Below, in pieces: positions 6,009-7,249 of a stretch of 7,249 nt of DNA; positions within the stretch are counted from its first letter, which is position 1, and every line of letters starts with the position of its first letter. This DNA comes from Chitinophagales bacterium (GTDB taxonomy: Bacteria > Bacteroidota > Bacteroidia > Chitinophagales > UBA10324). The stretch is from the NCBI GenBank assembly GCA_026786335.1, contig JAJAYG010000227.1:1-7249 (forward strand). The letters run 5' to 3'. The notes beneath the pieces are model-generated. The model was not told where the DNA came from. It did no database searches and worked only from the letters and a program-made list of their open reading frames with translations. Position numbers and translations under genes: made by a program.

Positions 6009-7249
6009 TTACCATTTCAAAATAGTTTGTTCATCGTCAATTTTCACATTTTCTACTTTGTGCAAAATAATATGCTTGTCCTTTTTATCACCCTCAATAA
6101 TCAGCGAACTAATATTCAAATGGTGCACACCATCAAAAACCAGTGCATGCCGGTAATCGGGTGCTTGAATACTGAGTTTAATATTTTTCATTACCAAACC
6201 ATTCATGTGCCTCACATAAAAACCCCAGGCAGGCAATTCACCAAACATAGAAAACTCGGGATATGCTGCGGCGTTTTCGGGCACTTCATCTAATCGTGAG
6301 AGTGGCATGTTTGCCAGTCCGTTATTTCCTCTGCCGGGGTAAATGATTTCGATGTTCTCCAATGTTACGTTTTCTACAGGGTGGCCGGGGTAGCCGGTGA
6401 TTGATGAGGGGAATGTGTTGTGGAAGAATGGCAGTGCGGGGCCGCGTATTTCGTAGGCGTAATCTGAACGTTCGAAGGCGACTTCTACTTTCATGTTTCT
6501 GATGGTGACATTTTTCAACTTTCCGGGGCCGTGTGTTTTTGTTCTTTCCCCAAGCTTAATGAAGATGGCATTGCCGGTATTTACGGCTTCAATATTTTCT
6601 ACCAATATATTTTCAAGTACACCGCCATCAACACATTCGATGGCTATGGCAGAACGGAAGGTGTCATGGATCTTGATGTTCTCAATGGTTACGTTTTTAA
6701 ATCCGCCGTGTGATACTGTTCCAAATTTGATGGCGCTGGCGCTTGAGCGTACGGTGCAATTGGCGATATAAATACTATCGCAATAATAATCTGCTGATTG
6801 CGATTTGAGGCAGATGCCGTCGTCGGCAGCGTTGACGATGCAATTGGTGATGCGTACGTTTTTACAATCCTGAATATCTATTCCATCATTGTTCCAATAG
6901 GCATCGCTGTTGACGTGTACACTGTCGAGGATGATGTTTGTACATTGGTCGTAAGTCTGCACCCAGCAGGCGGCATTGAGTAGTGTTACGTTTCTAACTT
7001 CGATATTTTTACACCTGACGAACTCGATGAGTTGGGGACGTACATAGTGCGATGGTCTTCTTTCCACAAAATTATAATTCGCACTATCGAGCTGACCGAC
7101 ATAAAACAAGCTATCAATATTGAGTGCTAAGCGGCGACCTTGTCCGTCTATTTGCCCGTTGCCTGTGATGGCGATGCTGCTTTGACCGTCGGCTAATATG
7201 AGGGCTTTCCAGCGGTTGAGTTTGGTGTAATGATCGGGGTTTGTGGTGC
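6009..7249 (-). CDS. Glycoside hydrolase family 28 (polygalacturonase-type) enzyme, N-terminus cut off by window edge
   Basis: The frame is open from the right edge to the TAA at 6009-6011, giving 412 visible residues; only the signal peptide and first part are missing. The protein is a right-handed parallel beta-helix, seen in recurring 'NVTIENI'-like turns. GH28 hallmarks, numbered from the first complete visible codon, are 'GQIDGQG' (31-37), 'NNDGID' (119-124, family NTDGxD), 'ADDGICLKS' (141-149) and 'SHGG' (179-182). D121, D142 and D143 fit the three catalytic Asp, and H180 may be the family's conserved His. GH28 enzymes hydrolyse alpha-1,4-galacturonic or rhamnogalacturonan linkages in pectin; the exact substrate is not readable here. 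The C-terminal 'FGELPAWGFYVRH' stretch fits Bacteroidota GH28 members. The protein is probably exported, but the signal lies outside the window. The lipoprotein gene follows immediately. Base composition in the sampled stretches is about 48-57% G+C in the 5' two thirds and lower near the 3' end. Confidence 0.92.
   Translation of the reverse strand, partial: TTNPDHYTKLNRWKALILADGQSSIAITGNGQIDGQGRRLALNIDSLFYVGQLDSANYNFVERRPSHYVRPQLIEFVRCKNIEVRNVTLLNAACWVQTYDQCTNIILDSVHVNSDAYWNNDGIDIQDCKNVRITNCIVNAADDGICLKSQSADYYCDSIYIANCTVRSSASAIKFGTVSHGGFKNVTIENIKIHDTFRSAIAIECVDGGVLENILVENIEAVNTGNAIFIKLGERTKTHGPGKLKNVTIRNMKVEVAFERSDYAYEIRGPALPFFHNTFPSSITGYPGHPVENVTLENIEIIYPGRGNNGLANMPLSRLDEVPENAAAYPEFSMFGELPAWGFYVRHMNGLVMKNIKLSIQAPDYRHALVFDGVHHLNISSLIIEGDKKDKHIILHKVENVKIDDEQTILKW

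Noticed and set aside
5988..6983. Plus-strand reading frames over the GH28 and lipoprotein genes
   Set aside because: They are antisense to genes with clear family signatures, and their translations show no domain.
7107..7109. TTG as the start of the GH28 protein
   Set aside because: The frame stays open for 46 further codons to the right edge and encodes family-typical sequence ('GQIDGQG'), so the TTG is an internal Leu.
2340..7249. A polysaccharide utilisation locus built on the porter and GH28 enzyme
   Set aside because: There is no SusC/SusD pair or regulator in view, and the two genes lie in opposite, convergent units.

Overview
The window looks like part of a Bacteroidota chromosome. 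The evidence is a moderately AT-rich composition, A/T-rich gene leaders without strong Shine-Dalgarno sequences, and protein types with a Bacteroidota flavour: a large exported Asp-box (BNR) propeller protein, a sugar porter with the 'FNQLSGIN' and 'GQGTVIWVF' variants, a GH28 enzyme with a 'MFGELPAWGFYVRH' C-terminal segment, and a lipobox lipoprotein. This assignment rests on family resemblance, not on a marker gene. No rRNA, tRNA, CRISPR array, transposase or phage gene was seen.

Layout from left to right. (1) 1-2167, minus strand: the first 722 residues of a secreted beta-propeller protein with twelve Asp-box motifs; its C-terminus lies beyond the left edge. (2) 2168-2339: a 172-bp divergent intergenic region with a small inverted repeat and weak promoter candidates. 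(3) 2340-3647, plus strand: a complete MFS sugar porter. (4) 3721-4998, plus strand: a membrane-anchored protein with an unbroken run of 33 pentapeptide repeats, 73 bp downstream of the porter. (5) 4999-5997, minus strand: a lipoprotein of no named function carrying an N-H / H-E / D-x-x-N-N-x-x-G pattern. (6) 6009-7249, minus strand: the C-terminal 412 residues of a GH28 (polygalacturonase-type) beta-helix enzyme; its N-terminus lies beyond the right edge. Genes fill about 97% of the window.

Transcription units: the porter and pentapeptide genes may form one plus-strand unit, and the GH28 and lipoprotein genes very probably form one minus-strand unit. These two units converge with their stop codons directly abutting (TGA then TTA, no base between), so any transcription past either stop is antisense to the other gene. 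Functionally, the GH28 enzyme and the sugar porter both fit plant-polysaccharide or sugar use, but they are in opposite units and there is no SusC/SusD pair here, so this is not demonstrably a polysaccharide utilisation locus. No obvious new multi-gene system stands out. The most unusual items are the lipoprotein with its putative H/HE/DNN centre, the predicted extracytoplasmic pentapeptide helix, and the altered sugar-site residues of the porter.
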